Of a stretch of 6,295 bases of DNA, positions 5,030 through 6,295 are shown in pieces (within the stretch, counting starts at the first letter, position 1; each line of letters starts with the position of its first letter). The DNA comes from Streptomyces lilacinus (GTDB taxonomy: Bacteria > Actinomycetota > Actinomycetes > Streptomycetales > Streptomycetaceae), in contig KL569385.1 in assembly GCA_000715685.1 (NCBI GenBank), positions 3,176 to 9,470 on the forward strand, written 5' to 3'. The notes beneath the pieces are model-generated. The model was not told the DNA's origin and searched no databases. It saw only the letters and a list, made by a program, of their open reading frames with translations. Position numbers and translations under genes: made by a program.

Positions 5030-5950
5030 GTGATCGAAGTCAACGAACTCACCAAGCGCTACGGCGGCAAGACGGCCGTCGACCACCTGTCCTTCACCGT
5101 GCGCCCGGGCCGGGTCACCGGATTCCTCGGCCCCAACGGAGCCGGCAAGTCCACCACACTGCGGATGATCCTCGGCCTGGACGCGCCCACCACCGGCACC
5201 GCCACCGTCAGCGGTGTCCCCTTCCACCGCCACCCGCGCGGACTGCGGCACGTCGGCGCCCTCCTCGACGCCGGACAGGTCCACGGCGGACGCAGCGCCG
5301 CCGCTCATCTGGCCGCCCTGGCCCGCGGCAACGGCATCCCGCGGCGCCGGGTGGACGAGGTGCTTCAGGAGGTGGGGCTGACCGAGGCGGCGAACCGCCG
5401 CATCGGCGGATTCTCCCTCGGCATGAAGCAGCGGCTGGGCATCGCCGCCGCCCTGCTCGGCGACCCGCCCGTGCTCATGTTCGACGAGCCGATCAACGGC
5501 ATGGACCCGGAGGGCGTGCTCTGGGTACGCCGGCTCTTCCGGCGCCTGGCCGACGAGGGGCGCACGGTCTTCCTCTCCAGCCACCTGATGTCGGAGATGG
5601 AGAACACCGCCGACCAGCTGGTCGTCATCGGCCGGGGCCGCCTGATCGCCGCCGAGTCGCTGCGGGACTTCGCCGCCCGTGGCACCCGTGGCAGCGTCGT
5701 GGTCGCGACACCGCAGGCCGCCGAGCTTGCGGCCGTGCTCACCGCGGCGGGCGCCTCGGTCGAGCCGGAGGGCTCGGCCGGCGCCGAGAGGCTCGCCGTG
5801 AGCGGGCTGTCGGCCGACCGGATCGGAGCGTTCGCCTTCGAGCACCGCATCCGGGTGGACGAGCTGACCACCCGCACCGCCTCACTGGAGGCCGCCTTCA
5901 TGGAACTCACCGCCGACAGCATCGAATACCTGGCAGGAGAGCCCCGATGA
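5030..5950 (+). CDS. ABC exporter ATPase subunit (DrrA/CcmA-like)
   Basis: This cytoplasmic ATP-hydrolysing subunit of an ABC-2-type exporter is 306 residues from the GTG at 5030, which gives the typical start MIEVNELTKRYGG. GTG at 5021 is an alternative, and a TTG further up (4976) would add an unlikely Pro/Gly tail. Motifs in order: A-loop Tyr11, Walker A GPNGAGKST (34-42), the Q-loop region HVGALLDAG (74-82) with Asp80 where Gln is usual, a modified signature FSLGMKQR (128-135), Walker B VLMFDEP (148-154) with catalytic Glu153, D-loop GMDPEG (157-162) and H-loop His185 (SSHLMSEME). A C-terminal regulatory region follows (about 215-306). Its stop overlaps the permease start as ATGA. Substrate is unknown; drug, lipid or peptide export are the usual roles for such pairs beside NarL-type systems. 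Confidence 0.93.
   Translation: MIEVNELTKRYGGKTAVDHLSFTVRPGRVTGFLGPNGAGKSTTLRMILGLDAPTTGTATVSGVPFHRHPRGLRHVGALLDAGQVHGGRSAAAHLAALARGNGIPRRRVDEVLQEVGLTEAANRRIGGFSLGMKQRLGIAAALLGDPPVLMFDEPINGMDPEGVLWVRRLFRRLADEGRTVFLSSHLMSEMENTADQLVVIGRGRLIAAESLRDFAARGTRGSVVVATPQAAELAAVLTAAGASVEPEGSAGAERLAVSGLSADRIGAFAFEHRIRVDELTTRTASLEAAFMELTADSIEYLAGEPR
5935..5940 (+). promoter_or_regulatory. Ribosome binding site of the ABC permease
   Basis: AGGAGA lies six bases before the permease ATG at 5947. It is the clearest Shine-Dalgarno site on the + strand of the window and sits inside the last codons of the ATPase gene. With the ATGA overlap it supports coupled translation of the two exporter subunits. Confidence 0.75.
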
Positions 5951-6295
5951 CCACACTCGCCTCCGTCCCCCGGGCCACCCCCGCCGCCGCGCCGTCCGCC
6001 CGCTTCGGCGACCTGCTCGCCGCCGAGTGGATCAAGACGCGGTCCCTGCGCTCCACCCCGTGGACGATCGCGTTCACCGTCCTGTTCGTCGTCGGGTCCT
6101 CCGCCGTGGCCACGCTGGCGGACGGCGCGGCGGGCTCCCACCCCGCTGACTTCCTGCCCTACGACGCGTATCCGCCGGCCGGCTACTGGACGCTGATGCT
6201 CGTCGCCGCCAGCATGGGCGCCCTCACCGTCGTGAGCGAGTACAGCAGCGGCCTGATCCGCACCACCACGGTGGCCGTCCCGGCCCGCGGCTCGG
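5947..6295 (+). CDS. ABC-2-type permease subunit, 3'-truncated by the window end
   Basis: The frame opened by the ATG at 5947 stays open to the last base (116 codons visible, no stop). The protein begins with an Ala/Pro-rich cytoplasmic tail, then FGDLLAAEWIKTRSLRSTPW, the amphipathic entry typical of actinomycete ABC-2 permeases, where a conserved E-W-x-K-x-R precedes the first membrane helix. Helix 1 is about residues 38-57 (TIAFTVLFVVGSSAVATL), followed by a short extracellular loop and helix 2 at about 80-95 (YWTLMLVAASMGALTVVSEY). EYSSGLIRTTTVAVPARGS is the usual conserved cytoplasmic stretch after helix 2. Family members have about six helices and 250-290 residues, so more than half is missing. 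It would form the membrane channel with the ATPase encoded immediately upstream. Confidence 0.88.
   Translation, partial: MTTLASVPRATPAAAPSARFGDLLAAEWIKTRSLRSTPWTIAFTVLFVVGSSAVATLADGAAGSHPADFLPYDAYPPAGYWTLMLVAASMGALTVVSEYSSGLIRTTTVAVPARGS

Noticed and set aside
3712..5055. Upstream extension of the response-regulator frame, giving an apparent 669-residue Arg/Gly-rich protein
   Set aside because: The extra residues are low-complexity sequence from an alternative frame of the kinase gene; the receiver domain starts cleanly at 3711 with its own GGAGG site and ATGA overlap.
4895..5845. 316-codon minus-strand open frame antisense to the ABC ATPase
   Set aside because: The opposite strand carries an ATPase with all expected motifs; the antisense product is Gly/Arg/Ala-rich with no domain.
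6287..6295. GGCTCGG at the right end resembles part of the Nextera read-2 adapter
   Set aside because: An adapter at a right end should appear in reverse complement, beginning CTGTCTCTTATACACATCT. The bases also fit the permease reading frame (Arg-Gly-Ser), so this is chance.

Overview
The window is very GC-rich, third codon positions are almost all G or C, and the proteins are rich in Ala, Arg, Gly and Val. Together with GTG starts, weak Shine-Dalgarno sites and the gene families present, this points to a high-GC actinomycete, most likely Streptomyces or a close relative (an inference from composition and recognisable families, not a search). The first 20 bases are not genomic: they hold the 19-base Tn5 mosaic end of a Nextera-type sequencing adapter, so the window starts at an untrimmed contig or read end.

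Left part (21-3002). A 5'-truncated PLP-dependent aminotransferase of the MocR (GntR-aminotransferase) regulator type runs rightward. It converges, with a 10-base overlap, on a leftward EamA/DMT-family membrane transporter. A strong stem-loop (898-943) sits just past the transporter stop codon, inside the last codons of the aminotransferase, and looks like the transporter's terminator. The transporter is divergent from a LysR-type regulator. Their shared 74-base gap is markedly AT-richer than its surroundings and carries an inverted repeat and a T-N11-A box, so the LysR protein probably controls the transporter and itself.

Right part (3046-6295). A leftward NarL/DesR-type two-component system (histidine kinase, then response regulator, joined by an ATGA overlap) is divergent from a rightward ABC exporter (ATPase, then ABC-2 permease, also joined by ATGA; the permease is cut by the window end). 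The roughly 130-base gap between the two operons contains a 26-base near-perfect dyad centred on CGTACG and a 9-base direct repeat spaced 31 bases apart. This fits a sensor-regulator pair controlling an adjacent exporter, a common actinomycete arrangement for drug, peptide or envelope-stress response.

I see no CRISPR, RNA gene, insertion sequence, phage gene or clearly new system. The observations most worth checking are the adapter, the two divergent control regions and the terminator-like hairpin in the convergent overlap.
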